Source of the DNA: Clostridia bacterium
Lineage (GTDB): Bacteria; Bacillota; Clostridia; Oscillospirales; Acutalibacteraceae
DNA length: 64,000 bases
Reading direction: 5' to 3'
Assembly (NCBI GenBank): GCA_017428525.1
Contig: JAFRQQ010000020.1
Location: forward strand, 123,535-187,534
The position numbers and the translations under genes are program-made. The notes under the pieces were generated by a model. It worked only from the letters and a program-made list of their open reading frames with translations. It did not search any database and was not told the DNA's origin. Shown piece after piece: positions 9,298 through 16,969 of this stretch. How positions within the stretch are numbered: position 1 is the stretch's first letter; each line of letters opens with the position of its first letter.

Positions 9298-9957
9298 ATG
9301 AAAACGATTTGTGTTGCGGGCGCCGGCAAGATCCGGCGCAAGCCCGATCTCATCGGAATCACCCTGACCCTCGAGGGCACGCAGGTGGACTACGGCGAAG
9401 CGATCCGCAGATCAACGGAAGCGACGGAGCAGCTCCGGGATCTGATCGCGGACGCCGGCTTCGAGCGCACCGCGCTGAAAACGCTGGATTTCAATATCGA
9501 CACCGAGTATGAGGGCTATGAAGAAAACGGCATTTACAAGCAGCGCTTTGTCGGCTACAAATACCGCCACCTGATGAAGGTCGAATTCGATGCGGACAGC
9601 GACCGCCTCGGCAAGCTGCTCTACGCGTTCGCCGACTGTCCCGCAAAGCCGGAATTCCGCATCGGCTATACCGTCAAAGATCCGGAAGCAGCCAAAAGCG
9701 AATTGCTCGCGAACGCCGTTGCGGACGCCAAAGCGAAGGCCGAGGCGCTCGCCAAAGCGGCGGGCGTGAAGCTCAAACAGATCCGCCGGATCAACTACAG
9801 CCGCAATGAGATCAATCTCGAGGTGGTCCCGGCCGGCAGGCTTATGATGGCAAAAGACTGCTGCGCAGCTGCCGGCGTCAACAGCTATGAGCTCGGCATC
9901 GAGCCGGAGGACGTGACTGCCACGGATACGGTCACGATCATCTGGGAGATCGACTGA
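9298..9957 (+). CDS. SIMPL (DUF541) domain protein
   Basis: The 219-residue protein matches the SIMPL/DUF541 family (YggE-like): an early VAGAGKIRRKPDLIGITLTLEG strand region, the alternating charge pattern of the middle part, and a late AVADAKAKAEALAKAAGVKL helix that is the family hallmark. Many relatives are periplasmic, but this one has no signal peptide and looks cytoplasmic. The family's biochemical role is poorly defined; oxidative-stress links are known for E. coli YggE. It is monocistronic: its own promoter precedes it and a terminator follows. Confidence 0.88.
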   Translation: MKTICVAGAGKIRRKPDLIGITLTLEGTQVDYGEAIRRSTEATEQLRDLIADAGFERTALKTLDFNIDTEYEGYEENGIYKQRFVGYKYRHLMKVEFDADSDRLGKLLYAFADCPAKPEFRIGYTVKDPEAAKSELLANAVADAKAKAEALAKAAGVKLKQIRRINYSRNEINLEVVPAGRLMMAKDCCAAAGVNSYELGIEPEDVTATDTVTIIWEID

Positions 9958-9986
9958 GAAAACAAAACTGCATGATAAAGAGAAAA

Positions 9987-10020
9987 CTGCCGGTCCGTTG
10001 CGGATCGGCAGCGTTCTTTT
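9987..10020. terminator. Terminator between SIMPL and metallophosphoesterase genes
   Basis: A 10-bp stem with one G-U pair (9987-9996 with 10002-10011) is followed by a T-rich run on the plus strand. The two genes converge here. Confidence 0.8.
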
Positions 10021-10027
10021 AGCTTTA

Positions 10028-11251
10028 TTATTTTTCAAAAATCGCCTTGATCTGATCCCAGAGGTTCTCGAAGAAATCGCCGATCTTCTCGAAGAACGCA
10101 CGGAGTTTCAGCATGGCGGCGTCCATGGCGTTGCTGTTGAGCAGCTCCTCCGTAGTGACCGTATAAGTTTCGTATTCGCCCGGATTGTTTTTATCGATGG
10201 TGATCACGCGGAAGCCGCGGTTGGCGTCGTTGTAGGAGGAGAAGGTGCAGCCGGGAGAGGAAACGAGGTCGATGCCTTCATAATCCACGATATAGGAATT
10301 GATGTGGTCGTGGCCGAAGAACACCGCCGTCACGTCGCCCTTTTCGAGCATCGCGTCGACCTGCGCATAGCCGGGCGCAAAGTCGGTGTTGGGCGGGCAG
10401 GGCGCTTCCGACATCCAGTTCGTGGCCGGATCGACGTCGTCAGGCAGCGTGTAATAGGAGCCGGCAAAGGCGACGGCGCCTTCCGTGCCTTCGGGCACTT
10501 CCTTGAGCGCGGCCTTGATTTGCGGGGGCACGATGTGCTGGAACGCGATGGACGGCACGACTTCGCCGCCGTTGGCCGCCTTCAGCTCGTCGGACTTCGC
10601 CTTGTACCAATCCACCTGCTCGGGCAGCACATAGCCGTAGCCGCCGTAAGTGTCGTCCGGATTGTAGTTGCCGGAGTCGAAGCACCAGATGTTGAACAGC
10701 ACCTTGTCGCTGTCCTTGGATTCATAGACGGGAATGTTGTAGGTGCCGGCGTTGATCGTGTGATTCTCGCCGACGGTCTTTTCCGCCACGACGCCCGCGC
10801 AGCCGATGAAGCAGTCATAGGTTTCGTACTGCTCGATCTGCTCGAGCTTTGTATACGGGGTATTGTCGTCGTCATGGTTGCCGAAGACCATCGCCACGGG
10901 AATGCCGTAGCTTTCAAACAGATCCATGTAGTTCTTGATCGCGGTGCGGCCGGCGGCCTTCGTCTTGCAGGAATAGCCCGCGATATTGTCGCCGGTGAGC
11001 ATAATCAGATCGGGCTCGCAGGTTTCGACCGCGCGCTTGAGGGATTTTTTCGCGAGCGCATCCAGGGTTTCATCGTCCTGAATATCGGCGACCTGCAGGA
11101 TTTTCAGCTTGCCGTCGGCGTTGAAGGAAAGGTGCGCGTTTGCGGGGCGCGAAACGTCGACCGGATCAACGGCTGCGAACGCGGGGCTGAGCACCAGCAC
11201 ACCCAGCAGCAGGCTGAGCGCGAGAGCAAGAATTCTTTTGAACGGTTTCAT
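10028..11251 (-). CDS. Exported metallophosphoesterase with amphipathic C-terminal tail
   Basis: A calcineurin-like metallophosphoesterase with a signal peptide (residues 1-26, ending SPAFA). Metal-binding motifs are in order: VADIQDD at 54-60, LTGDNIAG, GNHDDDN and FGHDHIN. The first motif has Gln where most members have His (DxH), a variant that is seen in some bacterial subfamilies. The last 25 residues are an aromatic amphipathic helix (FFENLWDQIKAIFEK) very like the tail of the esterase at 22461. ATG 11251 is chosen for its signal peptide and the AAAGGAG site before it. Substrate is unknown; phosphodiesters or phosphomonoesters outside the cell are likely. Confidence 0.88.
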   Translation of the reverse strand: MKPFKRILALALSLLLGVLVLSPAFAAVDPVDVSRPANAHLSFNADGKLKILQVADIQDDETLDALAKKSLKRAVETCEPDLIMLTGDNIAGYSCKTKAAGRTAIKNYMDLFESYGIPVAMVFGNHDDDNTPYTKLEQIEQYETYDCFIGCAGVVAEKTVGENHTINAGTYNIPVYESKDSDKVLFNIWCFDSGNYNPDDTYGGYGYVLPEQVDWYKAKSDELKAANGGEVVPSIAFQHIVPPQIKAALKEVPEGTEGAVAFAGSYYTLPDDVDPATNWMSEAPCPPNTDFAPGYAQVDAMLEKGDVTAVFFGHDHINSYIVDYEGIDLVSSPGCTFSSYNDANRGFRVITIDKNNPGEYETYTVTTEELLNSNAMDAAMLKLRAFFEKIGDFFENLWDQIKAIFEK

Positions 11252-11282
11252 AATGACGCTCCTTTGCTGATTTGATGGTTTT

Positions 11283-11332
11283 ATTATACCGCCTTCTTTG
11301 GCAAAAAGCAAGGTGCGGATTGCTTTTTTGCC
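11283..11332 (-). promoter_or_regulatory. Promoter of the metallophosphoesterase, overlapped by a hairpin
   Basis: TTGCTT (11306-11311), 17-bp spacer, TATAAT (11283-11288) on the minus strand. A 12-bp inverted repeat (arms 11300-11311 and 11320-11332) covers the whole -35 box, so a DNA-binding protein or hairpin in an upstream transcript could affect it. Confidence 0.75.
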
Positions 11333-11405
11333 GCATGACGTCAGAAATGCCGACCGCCCGGCCGCGCGAAAACATTCAACGAATCGAACGCATGCAGCCG
11401 CCGAC

Positions 11406-11459
11406 GGTTAGCATTGTCTAACCATCAATCATTATAGTCCTCTTCCGCCCATTTGTCAA
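11406..11459 (-). promoter_or_regulatory. Orphan consensus promoter with a dyad operator at its start point
   Basis: Minus-strand TTGACA (11454-11459), 17 bp, TATAAT (11431-11436), a perfect sigma-A consensus. The expected start point is followed at once by GGTTAG-N6-CTAACC (11406-11423). No good reading frame begins within the next 150 bases. The transcript would run toward the metallophosphoesterase, which has its own promoter 150 bp further on. Confidence 0.65.
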
Positions 11460-11462
11460 GCG

Positions 11463-11804
11463 TTATCCTTGCGCCAGCTCGGCGCTGCCCAGCACCTTGG
11501 CCACCGCGCCGGAGAAGACGTCCCATTCCGCGCGGCGGCGGGCCAGCTCCTTGCGGCCCTTCTCCGTGATGCGATAATATTTGCGTCTGCGCCCGTCCAC
11601 CTCGCACCAATAGGCGTCCAGCAGGCCGTTCTGCTCGAGCGCATGCAGAATCGGATAGAGCGTGCCCTCGTTGAGCACAAAGACGTCTTCGCTCGCATTT
11701 TCAATCGTTTTGACGATCTGATAGCCGTACATATCCTGCCGCGCGATCACGCTGAGCACCATGAGCGCGTTGCTGCCCTTGGATAATTCCTTGTTGATTC
11801 TCAT
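11463..11804 (-). CDS. PadR-family transcriptional regulator
   Basis: The 113-residue protein is a PadR-type winged helix regulator: LMVLSVIARQDMYGYQIVKTIE and NEGTLYPILHALEQNGLL form the helix-turn-helix and wing, followed by YYRITEKGRKEL and a C-terminal dimerisation helix. Its start overlaps the stop of the HAAS membrane protein (ATGA), and GAGGAGG precedes it. In most genomes padR lies before such HAAS genes; here it comes second. Two ATACATCGATT elements at the operon promoter are candidate binding sites. Confidence 0.92.
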   Translation of the reverse strand: MRINKELSKGSNALMVLSVIARQDMYGYQIVKTIENASEDVFVLNEGTLYPILHALEQNGLLDAYWCEVDGRRRKYYRITEKGRKELARRRAEWDVFSGAVAKVLGSAELAQG

Positions 11805-13630
11805 TGTCCTTCCTCCTCTGCGCCGCCGTCCGCCGTCGCGCCGGCGGCGATCATTTGCTCCGCCTGCAACGGCAGATAAGTATGATGTGTGTATTCCCGG
11901 GCCTGCATCTGCGCGCCGAATGTCGTCGCGGAGCTTTGACCGACGACATAAGTCGTTTCTTTTTGAAACGGATTGATCCCGAATGCCGGATCATCCAGCG
12001 TGTCAAACTGCAAGGAAAACGGCTGTGTAAACCGTGTGCAGACATACGACAGACCGTAGGTATATTCTTCGTTGCAAACATACGGCTCCGCCGCAAAGGT
12101 TTGCGCATAAAAGACGTCCGTGCAATTGCGCTCGGCATATTCAAACGAAAAGACCGAATGCGTTGTATCACGTATTTTCCGCGCCTGCGTATGCAGCGGC
12201 TGCCCGCTGCGCACCTGATCGCCGTTTTCATAAAGCAGCAGGAGAAACCGCCCGGCATCCGCTTTGCGCGGCCCGTCCGCCTGCGCCGTGCCGATATCCG
12301 TCGGCTGCAAATGCGAATCATATGAAATCAGCGACATGCGTCGCCGATAGGCATGCGGCTCATTCTCCGCATAGCTGATATGGCAGAGCAGCCGCACGGT
12401 GAAGGTCGTTTCCGTTTCGGAAAGCAGGATCGCGTACTCATGGAATTTCAGATCATTATAAATCAGGGGGTAATTCTTCAGCAGCGGATCCGGCGGATTC
12501 AGATAATCACAGCTCGCGTCCGATTCTTTGCACGGAAGCGCCGAAGCATACTGCTGCAGCTCGCTGTTCGGCAGCTGCGCGAGCACGTCGTCCGGCAGGC
12601 CGTAGGTTTTCAGTACGGCGCAGATGCGGCCGCGCTCCTCCTGCGAAAGCGCAGCATCGTCGACCGCGTAAGCGGCGGTTTCCGGCTGCCGGTTGATATA
12701 CCATGCGGTCGAAACGAAGATCGCCGCCGCAAGCACGCCGAGCATCGCGGCAAACAGCCGCAGTGACGGCTTGTGAAATTCAAGCCGCACGGCATTCCAT
12801 TTCAGCGTATTATAACAAAAGTACAGGCTGATCCAGACCGGATAAGAAGCGAGAAGCCGATAAACGTAATTGCGATTCCGACTTGTCATGTCCGCAACGG
12901 AAGTCCCGATCCCCTCCGCTGAAAACGTATCCGCCGAAAGCTGACCGCCCCGCAGGAAGAAATACCAAAACAGAATCGCATACAGAATCAGGAGGCCGCA
13001 GGAAAGCAGAAGCATCCGGCGCGCCGACCGGCTCTGTTCATACGATCGCACGATACGGCAGAGCCCGAGAAGCAAAAGCAGAAGCTGCAGCGTTTCCAGG
13101 CACAGATAGACGGTCAGCAGCAGCGTCGTCCGTTCAGCATCCGGCATGACGTAAAATATGAAGGGCAAGGCGCAGACGCCGGCGAAACACATGCCCCCGC
13201 GCAGCCACAAAGCGGGCTGCAGACGTGCGTCCGTTCCCCACCAGCGCAGCTGACACAAAAACGGAAGGGCCAGCATTGCGATCCAGAACCAGATATGCTG
13301 AAAAAAGCCGGAGCGCGCGTCCATGCAAACGGACAGCACAAAACAGAAACATGAAGCAGATAACCCAAGCAGAATAAAGGCCGTGCGCAAGCGGTCGCTC
13401 GCGGTTTTGCGGTGCAGTTTTGTCAGGGATTTGTGCAGCAGCTCACGGTCGCCCAGCGCCCGCTCGGCGTCCGCCTCCGCTTCCTCCTCGGTCATGCCCG
13501 TGGCGCGGTCGATTTCATACCGCGACAGCAGATGATCATACAGCTCCGCGCGCACGTCCTCCCGCTCCTGCGGGGATTTGATATCGCAGCAAAGATAATC
13601 CAGCAAATCCCGAAACTCCGGCGCATCCAA
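11801..13630 (-). CDS. HAAS-domain membrane protein partnered with PadR
   Basis: Residues 1-75 resemble the HAAS signalling domain (DUF1700-like; LYDHLLSRYEIDRATGMTEE, then AERALGD), which is typically paired with PadR regulators. Six hydrophobic segments follow between about residues 85 and 320, then a long C-terminal part of about 280 residues without membrane segments, likely extracytoplasmic. The start is a TTG at 13630, the codon that gives the HAAS N-terminus, with a G-rich ribosome site (AAAGGGGGG) 7 bases upstream; an ATG two bases further is out of frame. It overlaps padR by 4 bases. Function is not known; a PadR-controlled envelope sensor or permease-like protein is inference. The gene is richer in AT than its neighbours. 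Confidence 0.8.
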   Translation of the reverse strand: MDAPEFRDLLDYLCCDIKSPQEREDVRAELYDHLLSRYEIDRATGMTEEEAEADAERALGDRELLHKSLTKLHRKTASDRLRTAFILLGLSASCFCFVLSVCMDARSGFFQHIWFWIAMLALPFLCQLRWWGTDARLQPALWLRGGMCFAGVCALPFIFYVMPDAERTTLLLTVYLCLETLQLLLLLLGLCRIVRSYEQSRSARRMLLLSCGLLILYAILFWYFFLRGGQLSADTFSAEGIGTSVADMTSRNRNYVYRLLASYPVWISLYFCYNTLKWNAVRLEFHKPSLRLFAAMLGVLAAAIFVSTAWYINRQPETAAYAVDDAALSQEERGRICAVLKTYGLPDDVLAQLPNSELQQYASALPCKESDASCDYLNPPDPLLKNYPLIYNDLKFHEYAILLSETETTFTVRLLCHISYAENEPHAYRRRMSLISYDSHLQPTDIGTAQADGPRKADAGRFLLLLYENGDQVRSGQPLHTQARKIRDTTHSVFSFEYAERNCTDVFYAQTFAAEPYVCNEEYTYGLSYVCTRFTQPFSLQFDTLDDPAFGINPFQKETTYVVGQSSATTFGAQMQAREYTHHTYLPLQAEQMIAAGATADGGAEEEGQ

Positions 13631-13654
13631 TCCGCGTCCCCCCTTTCTGATTTG

Positions 13655-13705
13655 TATACATCGATTTCCAATGTATAGAATACCACATGATACATCGATT
13701 GTCAA
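13655..13705 (-). promoter_or_regulatory. PadR operon promoter with two candidate operator copies
   Basis: TTGACA (13700-13705), 17 bp, TATTCT (13677-13682) on the minus strand. The 11-bp element ATACATCGATT occurs at 13656-13666, just after the -10 box, and at 13690-13700, inside the spacer. The first copy is part of an inverted repeat TATACAT-N9-ATGTATA (13655-13677). PadR proteins are known to bind ACAT/ATGT dyads. Confidence 0.75.
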
Positions 13706-13794
13706 GGTATTCAGAAAAAAACAGCGGCGCTCCGCAAGAAAACGTCACAAACACATGAAAACTGTAACTGTTTATGATGAATTATAATAATGAT

Positions 13795-13839
13795 AAATAA
13801 AAACCGCCCGAACCGCGAGGAGGCTCGCAGCGCGGGCGG
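13795..13839 (-). terminator. Terminator of the alpha/beta hydrolase gene
   Basis: A two-part hairpin (CCGCCCG 13804-13810 with CGGGCGG 13833-13839, inner GCGAG/CTCGC) is followed on the minus strand by TTTTTATTTAT. The stretch 13840-13965 between it and the gene holds nothing else convincing. Confidence 0.85.
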
Positions 13840-13965
13840 AAAATGCAGATTGTGGGGGTATGCTTTTGCTTTTCTGTGCGGGAGGATGTTGAAATCCAAA
13901 AGCCAGATAAAGAAAGAAAAAAAGTATAAGAACTATCAGATTCAGACGGTATTCTATTCGTTTCG

Positions 13966-14889
13966 TCAATCGTCGGGGTTCAGAATAAACGCGGCGATAT
14001 CGCCGATCACCTCATCGCCGATGTGCCGCTCGACGCTGTATTCCGCCTTCGCTCTCAGAATGTCGTCGCTGATCGCGTCGACAAACACATGGTTCAGGTT
14101 GGGATACAGCTTGAATTCCGTGTGTTCGCGCGCGGCAAGCAGCGTCTGAAATGCCTGGAAATCGTCCGACGCGAGCACCTGAAAGTCCCTGCCGCCCTGC
14201 AGAATCAGCACGGGTTTTTCGCTCTCCAGAAGATAGTCCGCCGCGGTCTTTTGCCCCATCTCCTTGAAGTAATAGAGAGATAGATTGCCCGCGAATTTCT
14301 TCTTTTTGGCTTCTTCATCGCTCATTTCATAAAGCCCGCTGAACTTCTTGGCAAAGATCCTGTATTCCAGCGAAACGATCCCGTTCAGAATGGGATTCTT
14401 GCCGCCGGCCTGCCGGAGCTGCCGCAGGACGATGTCTTCCAGCCGATAGGGCGTGCCGGCCAGCAGAATCATGCCGCACACGTCGCCGCCTTCCGCGTCG
14501 ATGCGCGGCGCGAGCATGGCGCCCATGCTGTGGCCGAGCAGATAAATCCGGTCGGGATCGATCTGCGGATCCTTTTTCAGGAGCGCGACGGCAAGCAGCG
14601 CGTCCTCGATGGTTTCCTCCCGCACGGTCGCCAGCGCGGTTTTCATCTTGCGCGCGTGGGCAAAGGTGCGTTTGTCGTAGCGCAGGGAAGCGACGCCGTG
14701 CGCTGCCAGCCCCTGCGCAAGATCCTTGAAGGGCGTGAGCCGCATGACTTTCTCATCCATATTGCTCGGGCCGGAACCGTGCACCATCACGACAGCCGGC
14801 ACCGGCGCGGAACACGCGTCCGGAAGCGTCAGCATCCCGTTCAACGGATACTCCGTGCTTTCTCCGATCACGATTTTTTTGCAGACCAT
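13966..14889 (-). CDS. Alpha/beta hydrolase (dienelactone-hydrolase-like)
   Basis: A cytoplasmic alpha/beta hydrolase of 307 residues. The oxyanion-hole motif is VMVHGSGPSNMDEKV, the nucleophile elbow GHSMGAM, the acidic residue lies in LQGGRDFQV and the His in NLNHVF. The early part (STEYPLNGMLTLP) is typical of the family that includes YqiA/BAAT-like and dienelactone hydrolase-like esterases. ATG 14889 is preferred over 14907 because GAGGTG lies 8 bases before it. Substrate is unknown. It sits 37 bases after the Gfo/Idh gene on the same strand, so co-transcription is likely. Confidence 0.85.
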   Translation of the reverse strand: MVCKKIVIGESTEYPLNGMLTLPDACSAPVPAVVMVHGSGPSNMDEKVMRLTPFKDLAQGLAAHGVASLRYDKRTFAHARKMKTALATVREETIEDALLAVALLKKDPQIDPDRIYLLGHSMGAMLAPRIDAEGGDVCGMILLAGTPYRLEDIVLRQLRQAGGKNPILNGIVSLEYRIFAKKFSGLYEMSDEEAKKKKFAGNLSLYYFKEMGQKTAADYLLESEKPVLILQGGRDFQVLASDDFQAFQTLLAAREHTEFKLYPNLNHVFVDAISDDILRAKAEYSVERHIGDEVIGDIAAFILNPDD

Positions 14890-14926
14890 ACGCACACCTC
14901 GTTTCATAATCCGGCGTATTCGCTGT

Positions 14927-15934
14927 TTAAAACGTATAATCCGGTTTCACAATTCTGCCTGTCTCGGAGGATTCCACGATCGCGCGGCAGACCGCGACTG
15001 TTTTTGCGCCTTCGCGCGCGTCGGTGAGGACGGGCCGGTTGCCGAGGATCGCATCCGCAAACGCTTCAAATTCCTTGGCGGCGTTGTGATTGTTGACCTC
15101 GACGTCGATGATCTGCGGCGCACCGGCCATGCCGTTTTCTCCCGCGGTGAACAGCGTCATCGTCGGGGACGTGTTGTCGCAGATGATCGTGCCTTTGGTG
15201 CCGTAAACGACGGTGCGCATGGTGTAATCGCGCTTGCAGCCGGTGGAAACAAACACCTTGCCGGCCGTGTTGTCGTCAAACTTCATGATTGCGATCGTCG
15301 CGTCGTCATAGGCCACCTGCGGCAGGAGCTTATGCATGCCGTAGGCAAACACCTCCTGCGGATCGCCGACAAGCCAGCGGATCAGATCCACGGCGTGACA
15401 GCCGCCGCCGATCACCCCGTGGCGGTCGGGATCGGCGCGCCAGGTATCCACAAGATACATATAATCATGGGCATATTCCGACTCGATGAAATACACCTCG
15501 CCGATCGTGCCGCTGTCGATGAGGGCCTTTGCTTTTTCGAATGCGGGCGTGTATCTGCAGATCTGCCCCACCATCAGCCTGCTGCCGGAGACGTCCGCCG
15601 CGCGGACAATGGCTTCGGCGTCGGCGCGCGTGAGGGCGAGCGGCTTTTCACACAGCACATGCTTGCCCGCGCGCAGCAGATCGCAGGCAATCTGCCTGTG
15701 AAGCTGATCGGGCACTGCAACCGCAACCACGTCGATCGCGGGATCGCTGACGATCTCCATATAATCCGTGAACAGCTTTTCCTCCGGAATCGCGTAGCGT
15801 TCGCCCGCAAAGCGCAGATGCTCCGCGTTGCTGTCGCAGATCGCGGCAATTTGAGCGCCGCAGGCCATCGCGCCCTCGATATGCGACATGCCGAACCGCA
15901 GGCCGATCACGGCCACCTTCAGCTGCTTCTCCAT
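14927..15934 (-). CDS. Gfo/Idh/MocA-family NAD(P)-dependent oxidoreductase
   Basis: The 335-residue protein has an N-terminal Rossmann fold (VAVIGLRFGMSHIEGAM, then AICDSN) and the family motif LCEKPLALT, with Lys and Pro at the sugar-binding face, followed by the C-terminal alpha/beta domain with GGGCHAVDLIRWL, whose His is a usual catalytic residue. Members oxidise or reduce sugars, inositols and related polyols. The nucleotide loop is GLRFGMSH rather than the classical GxGxxG. Substrate cannot be named; rhamnose and FGGY kinase genes lie nearby but in a separate unit. Confidence 0.88.
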   Translation of the reverse strand: MEKQLKVAVIGLRFGMSHIEGAMACGAQIAAICDSNAEHLRFAGERYAIPEEKLFTDYMEIVSDPAIDVVAVAVPDQLHRQIACDLLRAGKHVLCEKPLALTRADAEAIVRAADVSGSRLMVGQICRYTPAFEKAKALIDSGTIGEVYFIESEYAHDYMYLVDTWRADPDRHGVIGGGCHAVDLIRWLVGDPQEVFAYGMHKLLPQVAYDDATIAIMKFDDNTAGKVFVSTGCKRDYTMRTVVYGTKGTIICDNTSPTMTLFTAGENGMAGAPQIIDVEVNNHNAAKEFEAFADAILGNRPVLTDAREGAKTVAVCRAIVESSETGRIVKPDYTF

Positions 15935-15965
15935 AGGCCGCTCCTTTCCGTTTGTTTCTTTTATG

Positions 15966-15994
15966 ATTGTAGCACAGAATCAGAAGGGAATCAA
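15966..15994 (-). promoter_or_regulatory. Sigma-A promoter of the Gfo/Idh gene
   Basis: TTGATT, 17 bp, TACAAT on the minus strand, with AAAGGAG just before the start codon. Confidence 0.8.
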
Positions 15995-16033
15995 CCGGAA
16001 TTTCATTCGCAGACGATTACTGAAAAAGAAAAA

Positions 16034-16187
16034 GCACTGCCGAAGCAGTGCGTATGATGTGCTGATTGCTTTAAAGTACAACTTTAAACCTGTATATGAA
16101 GAGCTGTTTCCTCCGCTTGCAGACTCTGCTTTGCAGTTTTGCAGGAAGCAATCAGAATCACCTGTTTATTATTTTGTTTTGATAATA
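16034..16187 (-). ncRNA. Unassigned structured RNA ending in a strong terminator
   Basis: On the minus strand a promoter-like pair (TTTATA, 17 bp, TATTAT at 16182-16187) is followed by about 140 noncoding bases. A closing stem is clear: CTGATTGCTT (minus strand of 16146-16155) pairs perfectly with AAGCAATCAG (minus strand of 16062-16071), and a further 5 bp (GTGAT/ATCAT) stack outside it. Inside lie TTTAAAGT/ACTTTAAA and CTGC-AAA-GCAG hairpins. The 3' end is GCACTGC-TTCG-GCAGTGC and then TTTTTCTTTTT, a textbook terminator. Length and long closing stem recall 6S RNA, but I cannot confirm any known family; the SRP loop sequence is not present. Confidence 0.55.
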
Positions 16188-16264
16188 TCACAAATGCAAT
16201 CCCTTATAAAATGATGTTTGCGCCTCACGGCGTAAGTGATGTTACGGCTTGTGCCGCTTAGTTG

Positions 16265-16294
16265 AAAAAACCTCGTCTTTCGACGAGGTTTTTT
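16265..16294. terminator. Terminator of the tRNA operon
   Basis: AAAAAACCTCGTC, loop TTTC, and the exact complement (16265-16277 with 16282-16294). Symmetric, so it works on both strands; it lies 2 bases after the CCA end of tRNA-Cys. Confidence 0.92.
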
Positions 16295-16295
16295 C

Positions 16296-16370
16296 TGGAG
16301 GTGCCACCCAGATTTGAACTGGGGCATAGAAGTTTTGCAGACTTCTGCCTTACCACTTGGCTATGGCACC
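16296..16370 (-). tRNA. tRNA-Cys (GCA)
   Basis: Full cloverleaf on the minus strand with anticodon GCA in the loop between AGAAGT and ACTTCT, T-arm GTTCAAAT, and an encoded CCA end. It is the last of five tRNA genes. Confidence 0.95.
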
Positions 16371-16383
16371 GCATATAAAAAAA

Positions 16384-16459
16384 TGGAGCGGATGACGAGG
16401 CTCGAACTCGCTACCTCCACCTTGGCAAGGTGGCGCTCTACCAGATGAGCTACATCCGC
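16384..16459 (-). tRNA. tRNA-Gly (GCC)
   Basis: Acceptor stem GCGGATG, anticodon stem CCACC/GGTGG around TTGCCAA with anticodon GCC, T-loop GTTCGAG and an encoded CCA end. Confidence 0.95.
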
Positions 16460-16462
16460 AAA

Positions 16463-16538
<76 letters not shown>

Positions 16539-16577
16539 ATGAAAACGACCTGAACCGTTTGGCCGATTCAGGTCGAA

Positions 16578-16654
16578 TGGCGACCCGGAACGGGCTCGAA
16601 CCGTCGACCTCTAGCGTGACAGGCTAGCGTTCTAACCAGCTGAACTACCGGGCC
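16578..16654 (-). tRNA. tRNA-Asp (GTC)
   Basis: Acceptor GGCCCGG, anticodon stem CTAGC/GCTAG around CTGTCAC with anticodon GTC, T-loop GTTCGAG and an encoded CCA end. Confidence 0.95.
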
Positions 16655-16660
16655 ATGGAT

Positions 16661-16736
16661 TGGTGGAAACAACAGGGCTCGAACCTGTGACCCCCTGCTT
16701 GTAAGGCAGGTGCTCTCCCAGCTGAGCTATGCTTCC
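16661..16736 (-). tRNA. tRNA-Val (TAC)
   Basis: Acceptor GGAAGCA, anticodon stem CTGCC/AGCAG-type arm around CTTACAA with anticodon TAC, T-loop GTTCGAG and an encoded CCA end. It is the first gene of the tRNA operon. Confidence 0.94.
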
Positions 16737-16766
16737 CCACTGGCCGCTCTCTAAGCGGCGAAAATA

Positions 16767-16795
16767 ATAATACAATATTTTTTTGAAATTGTCAA
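16767..16795 (-). promoter_or_regulatory. Promoter of the tRNA operon
   Basis: TTGACA, 17 bp, TATTAT on the minus strand, 30 bp before tRNA-Val. The surrounding AT-rich gap (16740-16907) holds no gene. Confidence 0.85.
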
Positions 16796-16907
16796 CACTT
16801 TTTTCAGATTTTTTTCAAAAATTTTCGGGCGGACGCCGCGGGCGCTTTGATTCTTCCGCACCGGCATTATTTCTTCCCGCCGCGCTTCAAATCCCTGCGT
16901 TTTTCGG

Positions 16908-16936
16908 TTGAAATATTCTGAGAAATGTATTATAAT
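16908..16936 (+). promoter_or_regulatory. Promoter of the rhamnulokinase-like gene
   Basis: TTGAAA, 17 bp, TATAAT, followed about 33 bp later by the start codon with GAAGGACG as a ribosome site. Confidence 0.85.
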
Positions 16937-16969
16937 TATTCCATTCTTTTGATTGAAGGACGTGAACCG

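Noticed and set aside
13772..13969. 65-codon minus-strand frame with a hydrophobic segment, starting at a TTG that overlaps the hydrolase stop
   Set aside because: No ribosome site, and the frame runs straight through the terminator hairpin at 13804-13839.
16034..16187. SRP RNA assignment for the structured RNA
   Set aside because: GGAGGAAACAGC superficially recalls the SRP loop, but the conserved GGAAGCAGC loop and its pairing partner are absent.
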